Below are positions 13,906 to 25,468 of a DNA stretch of 64,000 nucleotides, piece by piece. The translations under genes were made by a program, and so were the position numbers. This DNA comes from Dirofilaria immitis (Eukaryota; Nematoda; Chromadorea; Rhabditida; Onchocercidae). The DNA lies in the NCBI GenBank assembly GCA_024305405.1, contig JAKNDB010000088.1, forward strand, positions 943,501-1,007,500, in the 5' to 3' direction. Within the stretch, counting starts at the first letter, position 1, and each line of letters begins with the position of its first letter. Under the pieces are notes generated by a model. The model made no database searches, was not told the DNA's origin, and saw only the letters and a program-made list of their open reading frames with translations.

Positions 13906-15960
13906 TAGATAACAAATATGGTATTATTATAAATTGAATGAAAAGGAATGTGCTGCGCATCATATAATTTTGGATAAAAATTTGCATACATATTTATCGT
14001 TATTTTCTCATCCACTTAATCATAATTAATAATTATGATAACAATGATAATAACAGTAATAGCAATAATAATAATAATAACAATAGTACTCATTAAAATA
14101 ATAATAACAATAATAGCTGGAACATATGGTTTTAACTATAGAAAATTACGGTAGTCGCATATATTCTTTCATTTTACCAATTGTAACAAATAAATCAATT
14201 AATATTAATTAAGGCATTTTTAGAAATAAGAAAAACATTCTTGGAAAATATCACTTAATCATAGTTAATAATGGTGATAATAATGATAACAGTAATAATA
14301 TTAGAGATAATAATTGGAACATATGGTTTGAACTTCACAAATTATAGTAATCGCATGTTCTTTCATTTTACCGATTGCAAGCAATAAATCAATTAATATT
14401 AATTAATTACAAATATAACATTCGACGATAGAAATGAAATAAATATTTCGAAATTATGCAAATATAAAATCAAAATATAATACAAGAAATACTTTTATAA
14501 TAAGAAATGAAATAATCAATAAGATTAAAATAGCAAAATGACAAAAAAAATTGATAAGAAGAAAAAGAGATTTGATTAGGAAAAATTTTTATTTATTATC
14601 AAATATATTTGCTAACATTTGAACCAAATAAAAAAAATGAAATTTCGAACTTTTAATTGAAATAAATATTGTCAAATTCAACAATGGCGATACAATCATC
14701 GTTCTTAAAAAGTTTACAATTGCAAATTGTAAAATTGCTTCTGTAATCATGTAAACTTACAACTTTGTAAACTTTTCTTTTCATTTCTTGTTTATTTAAA
14801 AATTGCGAAATAATTTCAACTATTTCGGATTTTTAAAATGAACTTATTGAAAAATTTTTTTCTTTCAATAATCGTAAAATTTGAAATATTTTGCTTAAAT
14901 ATATTTTATTATCAAATATGCTCGTTAACATTTGAATTAAATTAAAAAATGAAATTTCAAACTTTTAATAGAAATTAAATATTTCTTCTTCTTAATAAAA
15001 TAATTCATAGCAATAATATAGTATAGATATTTTTTTAAAAAAAAAAGCAAGGATTTTTAAAAAAATATATTAACATGTATTTGATAAAAAAGAAGGAAAG
15101 AAACAAAATTAATTTCATCATTTAGAGATATTTTCAAAATTTGAAAAATTTCGTAAAACTTTTTTTCTTTCTTATTTTTTTGTTTTTATTTTACACAATT
15201 TTTACAGCCAAAAATTTCTAAAATATTTTATTAAAAGAAGTGAAAGGAGGAAAAAAAGTGAAATAAAATTTTTTCGCCAGTTTTTTGTTATATTATAAAA
15301 AAGATTGATATTCCATTTTTTTCTTTTTCTTTTTTTAAATTTCTTTTATATTAAAAAATTTCATTTTTTAGAATACGGTATAGAAATTAGAATACCGTAT
15401 ATTTCGTTTGTCCTTCTACCGTACTTGTTTGTTAGTTAGTTTTTTTTGTCTCAAATAAATTTTTCTTTTTTCTTTTAATCCTTTCTAATTTCGATTAATA
15501 AAATCTTTCGAAAACAAAAAAAACGAAAAAACGAGTTAGGGAAATTTAATTTAAAGGGAAAAAAAATTTTTATTATTTTTATCAAATGATTACGGTATAT
15601 TGTTAAGTGCTCTCATTTTAATATTATCGCTAATACGATAGCAGTCAATCTATTTGAAAATATTCTGAAATTTTATTAGGACAAAAAAATGAAAGAGAAA
15701 AAGAAGGATAAATAAAAAAAAAATATTTTCATTTCATTTTTTGCTCATCCAAATTTTCTCATTTTTTTTGTCCTTCTACCGTACATTCTGCGTTTATTCG
15801 TAGTTTCTGTCCTTAATTTGAACATTTAGAATTAAGGCGAGAAAAATAACTTTGCATCACTTGTTCCCTTGTAAATTTAGTCTTATTGAAGATAGATATT
15901 GAAGAAGTAATTTTTTTCTTGAAATGAAGAAAGCAGCTGATAGAATGAATCTAATATATG

Positions 15961-16264
15961 TTCAAGTGGACAGGATGGGAAAAAGAAAAAAGGAAAGAAA
16001 TCCTGATGAGTGAGACGAAATGATTTGATATGTTTAGCTCAAGTGGTTTTATTTTTTGCCTTAAAAAAAAAGAAGGAAAAACGAGCCAAGAATGATTTTT
16101 AAGATGTTCAATTCAAGTGGTGACTAGCATGCATGAGCGGTCGGTCGATAGATTAAAAATGAGCCAAGAATAAGTAAAATTGATTGATGTAATAATAGAA
16201 GAAGAAAGGGAAAAGAAAAAAAAGTGAAAGAAGAAATGACAGATGTTCATTTCATTTAAAGTGG
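15961..16264 (+). promoter_or_regulatory. Cluster of NK-2-type (CAAGTGG) sites, candidate enhancer
   Basis: TTCAAGTGG occurs at 15961-15969 and 16112-16120, CTCAAGTGG at 16038-16046 and the related TTAAAGTGG at 16256-16264, all on the plus strand. TCAAGTGG is the established core bound by NK-2 class homeodomains, and the only homeobox gene in the window is of that class. A 9-bp match is rare in DNA this AT-rich, so three in 160 bp is notable. Linking it to autoregulation is inference; the sites lie about 15 kb beyond the 3' end of that gene. Confidence 0.4.
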
Positions 16265-16437
16265 CTCTTTCAAATCATCTTCTCACGATCCTCATCATCA
16301 TCATCATCACCATCATCGCTTTGATGATAATTTTATTCTCTTCCAACAATCTTAATAATAATTGATAATAAATGTAATGGTAATGATGATGATAATAACA
16401 ATAATCCTATCAAGTTTAATATTAAAAAAGGATTATA

Positions 16438-16438
16438 A

Positions 16439-16480
<42 letters not shown>
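16438..16480. repeat. (ATT)n microsatellite
   Basis: Uninterrupted ATT triplets for about 43 bases. A nearly repeated block (AATAATCCTATCAAGTTTAAT) flanks it on both sides, near 16402 and 16523. Confidence 0.95.
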
Positions 16481-18014
16481 CATCTCCTTTTATTTTATTT
16501 TCTTTTAAAAATTTTTTAATATTAATAATCCTATCAAGTTTAATAAAAGAAAATGGATTAAAATATCATCATTATCATTATTATCATTTTAAGATCGAAG
16601 AATAATCATCATTGTTAACTTACGAATTTTTTTTTTTTTGAAGTACTTGAAGATAAAAATTGAAAATTTGGCTCAGGAAAAGAAGATTGCTAGAAGTTGG
16701 TGTACGGTATTACTAATATCTTTTGATATATATTTTGTAATTCAGTAATTCATTATTTCGATAAAATGAACAAAAAACAAAAAGAAAAAAAAGAATTATT
16801 TCTAATAAATAATTAACTCAAAATTTTTCAATTAATTAATATTTTAATTATATAATTAAAATATGGAAAGGAAAAAAAAAATGAAAAATCCCAAATACAT
16901 CTAAATAGAAATTTGTACGGTTGATCACATATTATCACTTAATTTCATGTCAAATTTATCACCTAAGCAAATGATAAATTGTGGAAACAAATTTTTATTA
17001 TCGCACAAATATATTCTTAAATTTGAAGTTTTCAATCAATGCACGATTAATTAATAGATTATCGATCAAAAAGTTTGAAACGATTCGTTGATTAATTTAG
17101 GAATTAAAAGTTTTTAAATTAAAATTATATTTTATACTGTAAATTTTTATCAAAATTTATTTATAAATGTGATAAACATTTTAATCAATAAATATTTGAT
17201 AAAAATCAATCAATTAATCGATTGTTAATAAATAATCAAAAATAAGTTATCAAATAAAGTTAGCATCATAAATTAAATAAAAATAAGAAATTAACAATGA
17301 TTCCAATTATAATTAGCCAATCATCGATTAGCTAATTAGTGAATCTTAGCTTAACCTTTCCTATTTGATCATGTAAAATTTAATTTAATCAATTACCGGA
17401 ATATAACAATGATAACATATTATCAACTAAAATAACGTTATCATTATCATATTTACCTATTTGATCATATAAAATTTTAAATGTTCCAATGATATATGAT
17501 ATGATATTTGTTAATTCATTTCTATGCACAATAAATTCAATTTATCTGTTTTTAATCGATACATATAATTTGTTAAACTTTCCTTCTATTTTTGATAATC
17601 TCCTTATTGTTTACTTAATTTTGCATTTACTAATTTTAAGTTTTGTTTGGAAAAAGCTTTTTTATCAGTCAAAAATTTATCTTATCAAATTTAAACAATA
17701 GAAGTAAAACTGAGGGAGAGAGAGAGAGAGATAGAAGAAGAAAAAGAAAATCCATCCTAAATCATTTTTTTGCTTAGTGATAAAAACTTTTTATCATCGA
17801 AAGCTTATCCTATCAATTCATAGATAATACAGAAGACAGACTTATTTTAAATCATTTTTTTTTATTTTTTAGAATAAAAAGTTTTCCGTATCGATCAAAA
17901 ATTTTATCAATCATAAATAATGGAATGAAAAAAAAGAAAAGAAAGGAAAAAATTTCACAGCTAAATATTCGAAGTTAGCGGAAATAAAAAAAAAAAAACA
18001 GACTGAATACTGAA

Positions 18015-18185
18015 AGTATGAATTTGTACAGGCAATTTTATATGATTTGTCATCGAAGAGAGTGATCGACAAGAGGTGAGGATGTACTTGAAGCTTGAAG
18101 TTGAACCTGAATTGCCATCTCGAGACTTTTTCATAAATGACACTTGTGGAGAATACTTTTCACACATCCTTTTTGCCTTCGATCA
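18015..18185. other. Less AT-rich island, possible orphan exon
   Basis: Mixed-composition sequence with an open minus-strand frame rich in Ser/Lys (for example MKKSRDGNSGSTSSFK). No homologue is recognised and no partner exon was found nearby. It could be an exon of an unseen gene, a UTR or a conserved element. Confidence 0.25.
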
Positions 18186-20838
18186 AATCCGAAAACAGAT
18201 TTAACGATGATAAAAGAGACTTAAAGTAGACGAACCGATATATATAAGTAGCATTTTTAATCTACTCAAAATAAAAAAAAAAACGAACGAAGAATTCCTA
18301 AAAATTCTTAAAGTACTGTATAAGCAAGCTGTTCAAATTTTTTCATTCATTTATCGTTATCAGTTGATAATTGAAACTTTGAATTGTCGTAAATTGAAAT
18401 AGAATAATTTTAAATTAACCCTGTGAACTTTAATATATATAAATAACAATTTGATTATCTTTAACTAACATTATCAGCTGTCAATTTGTAAAACAATCAT
18501 TTATCAGTTATCATTTCAGAAATTAGTAGTAATAATAATAATGGTGATGGTGAAATATTGTTATAATGATTCAAAATTATTCATTCATTTTGTTATTAGA
18601 ATAAAATTAAAAATGAATAAATGTTTCATTTTAATATAATAGTTTGATATTCATATCATTCAAACAAATCATTTATCAATTATTATTTCACAATAAAACT
18701 TATCAATTTATCATTATAACAAGAATATTGTTATACTTTGTTATAAGATTCTTCGAGACTATCCGCTTGCTTTAGATATATATTCGGTATTTTAATCGTT
18801 AACAATATATAACATCTCTTATGATTTTATTTCTTATCAGTAAATTAATTGTCTTCCGTTTAGTTCATTATTGATTTATGATTAGATAGGCTAATAAATC
18901 CGTTCATCAGAATTTCTCGTTCTCGAAAATTTTTGTTTTTTCGAAAGCATGAGAGAAATAGCGAGAAATAGGAAAAGAATTAAATTAAATATGTGGTAGA
19001 AGTTTATGTGTAATAAATTATTTGTGTATTGTATTTATGCAATAATATATACAAATTAGCATTAAACAATCTAAATTTCAATCAAATTTTTCTCTTACCT
19101 TATCCTTTTGAATTAAATGTAATTTTTTTTCTTTAAATTAAATTAAATTTTTAAATTAAAAAAAAAGTAATATTTATAAATGATTTAAAATGAGTAAACT
19201 TATAAATGATACGGCAAGTAAGCCGAAATAATTATTAATAATTCTATTTGATTCATCTAAATCAAATAATATTCTTCACTTAAATCATTCGATTACATAT
19301 ATAATATTATCTTGCAAAACAATATATTCATTTGCTAGGAAGATATGTAAATTAATCTCACTCAAAAACTATTTGACTCTACAATTTGACACACCAATTT
19401 AATCCGAAACACTAACAAACATTCATGACTGTTGTTTACATCTTTTTTTTCTTATGATTGAATTTGATCAACTAAAACGTAAATAAGATGAAATTTAGTC
19501 ATGTTGGTAATCTAATCGTTTTTTTTTTTTTTTTTTTTTAAGATTTACTCAAGTTCGAGTTTCGAGAATAAGCAATAGCTCAAATTTGATAGATATGTGA
19601 AAGGAGAGGAAATATTAACCATACAGGCAAATACAGTTAGAAGAGTTCTGATATAAAAACGTATCAGATTACTTAAATGTGATTTTGGAAAAGATGTGAA
19701 ATAACACTTCACGTTCTAGTGCACGACTTGAGAGTTGTTGCTGTTATCAAGAAGTTTTTGTGTAAACATATGAAGGATTTCCCTCACCTTCTTATGACAA
19801 GTATCATCATATTTAACGGATATTTTCTACTAAACAAAGAATGGTTAAATAACAGATGAGCTAAGGGACAAATTTAACAGAATTATGATTATCATAAATA
19901 TAAAAATGAAATGAATGATTCTGATTGCAATTTAATAAATGAATAAACTATCATTTAATATTTCCAATATTTAAAAAATGTTCAAAATTTATGAAATAAA
20001 AAGGGAAAAAATAGAAGAAAATGGATTAACATAGAAAAACAAGTAACAATAAACAATGTTTGTTACAGAAAAAAAAAACAAATCATCATGGGAAATTTAC
20101 AGCATTAAATCTGATAATTTCCAAAAAACAAAAAAGCATTCCAAAAAAAATATTACAATAAATTGCAGAAAGAAATGGATGAATTGGAATGTATATATGT
20201 TAATTGTAAAAGTGAAAAGCAAACATGAACATAAGAAATATCCCGTTAATTATTTAAATTAAGGCAATAAAATAAAGCAATACACAGCTAATTACATTTG
20301 TCAACAATTACTAGCTTATTTTTTGATTTGAAAAAAATTGTCAAAACATGTTTAACGTGAATATAAACTCCTACATCTCTAAATCAGGATGACAAACCAA
20401 TATATAAGAAAAAAAAGCTTAAGATAAAAAAATTGATCGAAGGTAAGATTTGTAATAGCAATATATAACATAAATTTTATGTCATCATGCTAATGATTAC
20501 AATAATGAATTTCGGAAAATTGAGTAATCAAATGTTCGTTATGTTTTAAAAATAATGGCAATTTCATTGTTTTCTAAATCAGTAATCTAAAAACTTATTT
20601 CTTCATCAATGTATTTCCATTCCGTCAATCTTCTTAAATTCATTAAATATATGCACGAAAAAGTTCTATCATACGAATGTTTAAATTTAAACTTTGTTTT
20701 CAACCACGCCTATTTTAATTACCTACTTGATGTAGTTATTTGTCATTAAATTAATTCAATGAATATATAATAAAAACTGGTAATTGATGGAAATATCGAA
20801 AAAATCGATATAAAATTTTATATTGAAGCCCATATTTT

Positions 20839-23812
20839 CTAATAGAATTCGCCTGAAGCATGATCAATATTAAGCAAAATTGCTTCTGCTACTTCACGAT
20901 TCAGATCCAAAATTGAAAACTTTTGTCCAAAAAATTGAACCTGAAGAAAAATTACTTAGTAATAAAAAGTACTATTGTAGGAAAAATGTTAATAATTTTC
21001 TAAATATACAACTTATTGATAGATTTTACTTTATTTATATTTAATAAGACATAATTTCTTTGGCTAAACAGGAGTACAAAAAATAGAGCATAAAGCACAA
21101 TGCTTTAAAAATTCAGAAGAAGAAACATATGATGTAATTCATAAAAATGAAATTAATGCAATAATATTTATAGGCATTTACTTGTTTTCTCTCAAAAACA
21201 AGAGCATTTCTCGAGAATAAACTCTTCGCTTCTCTGGCGGTTTGTAATCACAAATATATTTGTTAGCAAGGATTTTCCCAATTTCACTTGATCCTTAATA
21301 AATTTCGACTTTATTAAAAAATAAAAACTAAAACTTCTGCTTTATCACTCAAAACTTTCTGCTTTGCTTTAATTTTTGAAAAAGATTACCACTTAGGTTG
21401 AATACTCTAATAAGAGCAACAGCACCTTGGAAGCATACAGCTAATATTACCAAATGATCAATACTTTCCAAAAGGCAGGATGCAATTTGTGGAAATGTTG
21501 ACGTTGGATTGGTAATACCGTACAATGTGCATGGAATAGCCTAAATATATTCATAGAAATAATTCATTCCAATTTTCATATCATATAAGTTAATCAAAAT
21601 GAATCAACTGAGTAATGCAATCTCACGTTTTAAGCAGAGTCACCAATAACATATATCTTATGCGACGAATTTTGCGGAAATATTGAAAGCAACTAAAAAA
21701 TATTGCATTAAACTTATATGATCTTTTTATAGCATAAAATGATTGGAAATTTCGTCATACTTAGGAATGTTAAGACTTATCATTTTAATTAAAATCTCAA
21801 ATTAACTAGTATAATAAATATAATCAACCATTCGAGTTGTTCGAAATATGAAAACTTACTCTAGCTGGTATAGATGCCAAATATTCACTGATAACTTTCA
21901 ATTCGCTCATTTGCATTACTAGTGTCTCTCCTGTATCCAATGCATAGATACGAACTTTTTATCATCCAGTTCTTCTATTACACGACATCGAAGTGGTATC
22001 TGACCTGACTTTTTGGTGCTGCAACCAGCAATTCATCTTTCTGTAAAATTTGATTACATATACTAACACATCTTCGACTTAATGTTCGCTTTTATCCAAA
22101 ACAACTTTCATGAGATCTATAACTCAATTAATAGAATCATAGACTGTTGCAGATGAAACGCAATTCAAAAAGTTGATATATGAAATTTATGTGCAATAAG
22201 ATCAAGAGAATAAATAGTAAAAAGCAGAAAATTGTGCTCAGAAAAAAATATGAGCTATTAAAATTACTCGATTATATGATTGGCAGCATTCCCTGTATAC
22301 ATAAGAATATAAATCTGGTCAGAATAAACGTATATGTGAGTAGACATAAAAAATATTAAGGAAACTGTTAATATGAAGATGAAGAGAAAATTACTCGATG
22401 AAGATTAAGAAAAAAATTACTTACGATAACATAAGTCACTTCACCCGCACGTTTGAAATGAGCTACAAGATTATTGTCCAAATCTCTATTGGTAATTATT
22501 AAATTTTCTTCTTCGCATGTATGCGTTTCGGTAAAAATGTAAAATACCATTGGCCATTGAAAAAACTTCTCAATTGGTTTAATAAGCTCAACCTAAAAAT
22601 CAATAAGCGATTGATTTTTCCAATTTAAATTATAAAGGTGCTTAAACGAGGAAACTTTCAACTAAAATTATGTGCAAAATGCCTTTATTTTCAAACTTGC
22701 ATTTCATATTTTTCCTGTGATCTCGACTAGAGAATTTATTAACATGTTATTGAATTAAAAAGTTCCGAAAAACAGTAAAAAAGCAAAAAGGAAAAAAAGA
22801 CCTGCAGTGGCTTTCCGATTGGTAGGTATACATGTCGATGAAGACGTTCATTGTAAATAATTGATTTACGAATAATTCCTCCCGTTAAACTCAGTTCAAC
22901 TCTATCGACGGAAAAATAACTGAAAAAAATTTTATTACAACCAATGTTTTCTATTTCTTTGATTTAACTAAATGCTACATTTAGTCTAAATTTAAAAAGC
23001 TATGAAACAATTCTATAGTATCATTATGATTTGACATATATCATGAAATCACAATTAAGAACTAACCTTTTCATTTTTTCCACTTCTTTATTAACAGCTA
23101 TTGAAAATTCTGTTTTCGTATTTGCGTTTCCTTTTTGTTTTGCAAATTGAATCTGAAAAATCAATACTTTAGTAATGAAGAAATAATTCTTGCAAAAAAA
23201 GAATGAATTCCAGAAATTTGATCAAATTTTTAGCCAAATCAAGCATACTTTGAGTGGTTTCGATAGCTCCGGCAATTTTATTTTGCCATCGTCATCTGCT
23301 GTTGCATTGATAACGGAATTTGCATCAGCAATTGTCATCATATAAACAAATCTTAAACTGATTAATTAACAACAACATCCTATAAACAAATAGTAATAAT
23401 AATTATTTCCTGCAATATTTATCGATGAACAAACTATTCATCCTTATTTTTAGAATTTGTTTGATATATAAATTTAAATTAAAATGGCATACGCGCATGT
23501 CAACGAATCTTCTTGTTTTTTCAAAATTTTGATATTATCAATTCGTCCAAATCGTCGAAATACATGAAGAAGTTTCCACTGAAAATGAGAAAGATTGCTC
23601 ACATACCAATAATGAATGGAAAAGAAGAATAACAAAAAAGAATAAAGTCAAAACTAATCAGAAAATAAAAAAGAAAAAGGAAACTTCGTAGATACCTTAT
23701 CCCATGTTTCTGGTATATTTTGAACGTAAAGTGTTCGATCTTCTGATGTACCCATATAAGGCAAATGTAAATCTGATGGTTTTAATTTTGCATATTCAGT
23801 TGAAGTTGTCAT
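20839..23812 (-). CDS. RRM plus Tudor-like domain protein; 3' half carries many one-base contractions
   Basis: Exons on the minus strand, 5' to 3': 23812-23696, 23578-23493, 23351-23249, 23152-23067, 22919-22802, 22592-22425, 22292-22268, 22143-21860, 21540 to about 21325, about 21309-21182, 20940-20839. The first six join in perfect phase. Exons 1-4 give an RNA recognition motif (TLYVQNIPETWDK as strand 1, FRRFGRIDNIKIL, TCAFVYM as the RNP1-like strand). Exon 8 into exon 9 reads like a Tudor domain (VRIYALDTGETLVMQMSEL, then YLASIPAR|AIPCTLYGI). RRM plus Tudor resembles the architecture of TDRD10; such proteins usually work with RNA and methyl-arginine ligands in germ granules. That role is inference. 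From exon 7 on, the frame survives only if short homopolymers are read one base longer (22289, 22081, 22010, 21956, 21373, 21273, 21194), and a TGA lies at 22124-22126. It is either a sequencing-damaged gene or a young pseudogene. An upstream 5' exon is possible. Confidence 0.7.
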
Positions 23813-25468
23813 ACGACGTTCCCGTGAAATTCCATGATGCGGATCGATTTTGAAAAGTCTCAAAGAAAATACATAAATTCATTTACTAAGTGATTGTATT
23901 ATGCACAAATTATTCAATGATAATAAAATATCAAAGATATTATGAAAGATTATTAATGATATCTTCAATAATATTTAAATAGATTTTAAAAATATTTAGG
24001 ACTGCACTACCAATAAAAGATAGACAAATTTTATCACTTTTCTTTAATCATATAATCGTAAAAAGTATTTACATCCTATGATTCAACAATTTATCGAATA
24101 AAAATACATTTATTCTAGTAAAAATTTCCTCATTCCCTTCCAGCTAATTTAGCTTTTACTATTTTATGACTATGTAATTAAGTAATATAGTGAAAAGACT
24201 TTTCTGTCATTATCAAACAATCTTATGGAGTTGAAAATTTAATTTTATCAATTGCAATAGCAAATAATATATATTAGGATATAAATGATTATTTAATTAC
24301 ACATTTATTTCTCAAATGTTTGAAACAATTAGCACTAATCCTACATTTTTTGCTTTTCATATCAATTATAATTTCTTCATATTTTCTCTATACAATAATG
24401 AAAAAGCTAAGAAAATTCGAAAACATTAAAATAAAATGACGATAGACATTGAAAGCGAAAAATGGACACTCGAAAAAAGAAAAAGAAAGCTTAATTGAAA
24501 TGCATTAAGCCAATACTACCAATATCATAAGAAATTTAAATATCCCTAATTAAATCTATAGATTGTAGACAATCACCGTAATTCTTTAGATAGATCACAC
24601 GATTACATTTAGCAAAGAGTTTTGAAGATTTTCTTATTTAAATTATTTGTTGTCGATCAGTATTGTCCGTTTTGTTACAAGACATGCAAATAAAAATCAA
24701 ATAAAAATATACAGCTAAATAAAAATGAAATTGGCAGAATGATATGAAAAGATAGGAGCATGCAAAACGTTTTTTTTTAAACAACTATCACATGTTACAA
24801 TCAAATGAATAATGAAAAAATGTGAAAGAATTAATTCCAACTAAAAGATTTCAATGAAAAATGAAAATCGAATGTTCCTAAATTAATTTTAAATTGTTCA
24901 AATTCTACGATTTCAAGTTCCTTAAAAATTCTCATAGGAAACAGAGAAGAGCAAAAAACTATAAGTAATAATAAGATTGTATATAATTTTATATAAAATT
25001 ACACTATATCCTCAACTTCAAAGCGCCATTATATGAATTTTCTTGAATTTTACCTCAAAAATATTATTACGTGAATTTCTCAAAGAAGGTTTAGTTATTG
25101 TGAAGAATTTCACAAAAATTAAAAATTGAATTTTTTAATCATAACTTGAAAACAAAAAAATTCCCAAATTTTGAAATAATACAGAGAATTCAACATAGAG
25201 CGAAAAAATAATAAAAATTTGACCGATCTACTTCACTTTCTTCCTATATACTTATCTTGCTATCCATTTCATTTTCATATTCATTTGCAAGCCGTTACAT
25301 TTACCATGAAGCAAAAGAAAATAATGAATCGATCCATGGGATTAATCAAGAATATAATTTTATGAAATAAATCTAAGTGCCTGAAAACATTTGATTTTAT
25401 TATATGATATTACAACTGTAACAATAAATTTAAATTTCGTTTGAAGTAGAATTCACAAATATTACATT
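23813..25468. other. Intergenic, nothing recognised
   Basis: Sequence between two same-strand genes with no convincing exons. It should contain the 3' end of the HINFP-like transcript and the start of the RRM-Tudor transcript. An acceptor-like TTTCTTTGAG at about 23860 could mark an upstream exon or a trans-splice site for the latter. Confidence 0.5.

Larger units (their letters stand above)
1010..20838. other. About 20 kb of AT-rich DNA with no supportable gene
   Basis: I found no run of phase-compatible exons here. The open frames present encode low-complexity Phe/Ile/Lys/Asn-rich peptides. The stretch holds the repeats, microsatellites, NK-2-type site cluster and base-composition islands listed separately. 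Because it is the 3' flank of a developmental homeobox gene it could hold regulatory DNA. It could equally be plain intergenic sequence with missed non-coding RNAs. Confidence 0.6.
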
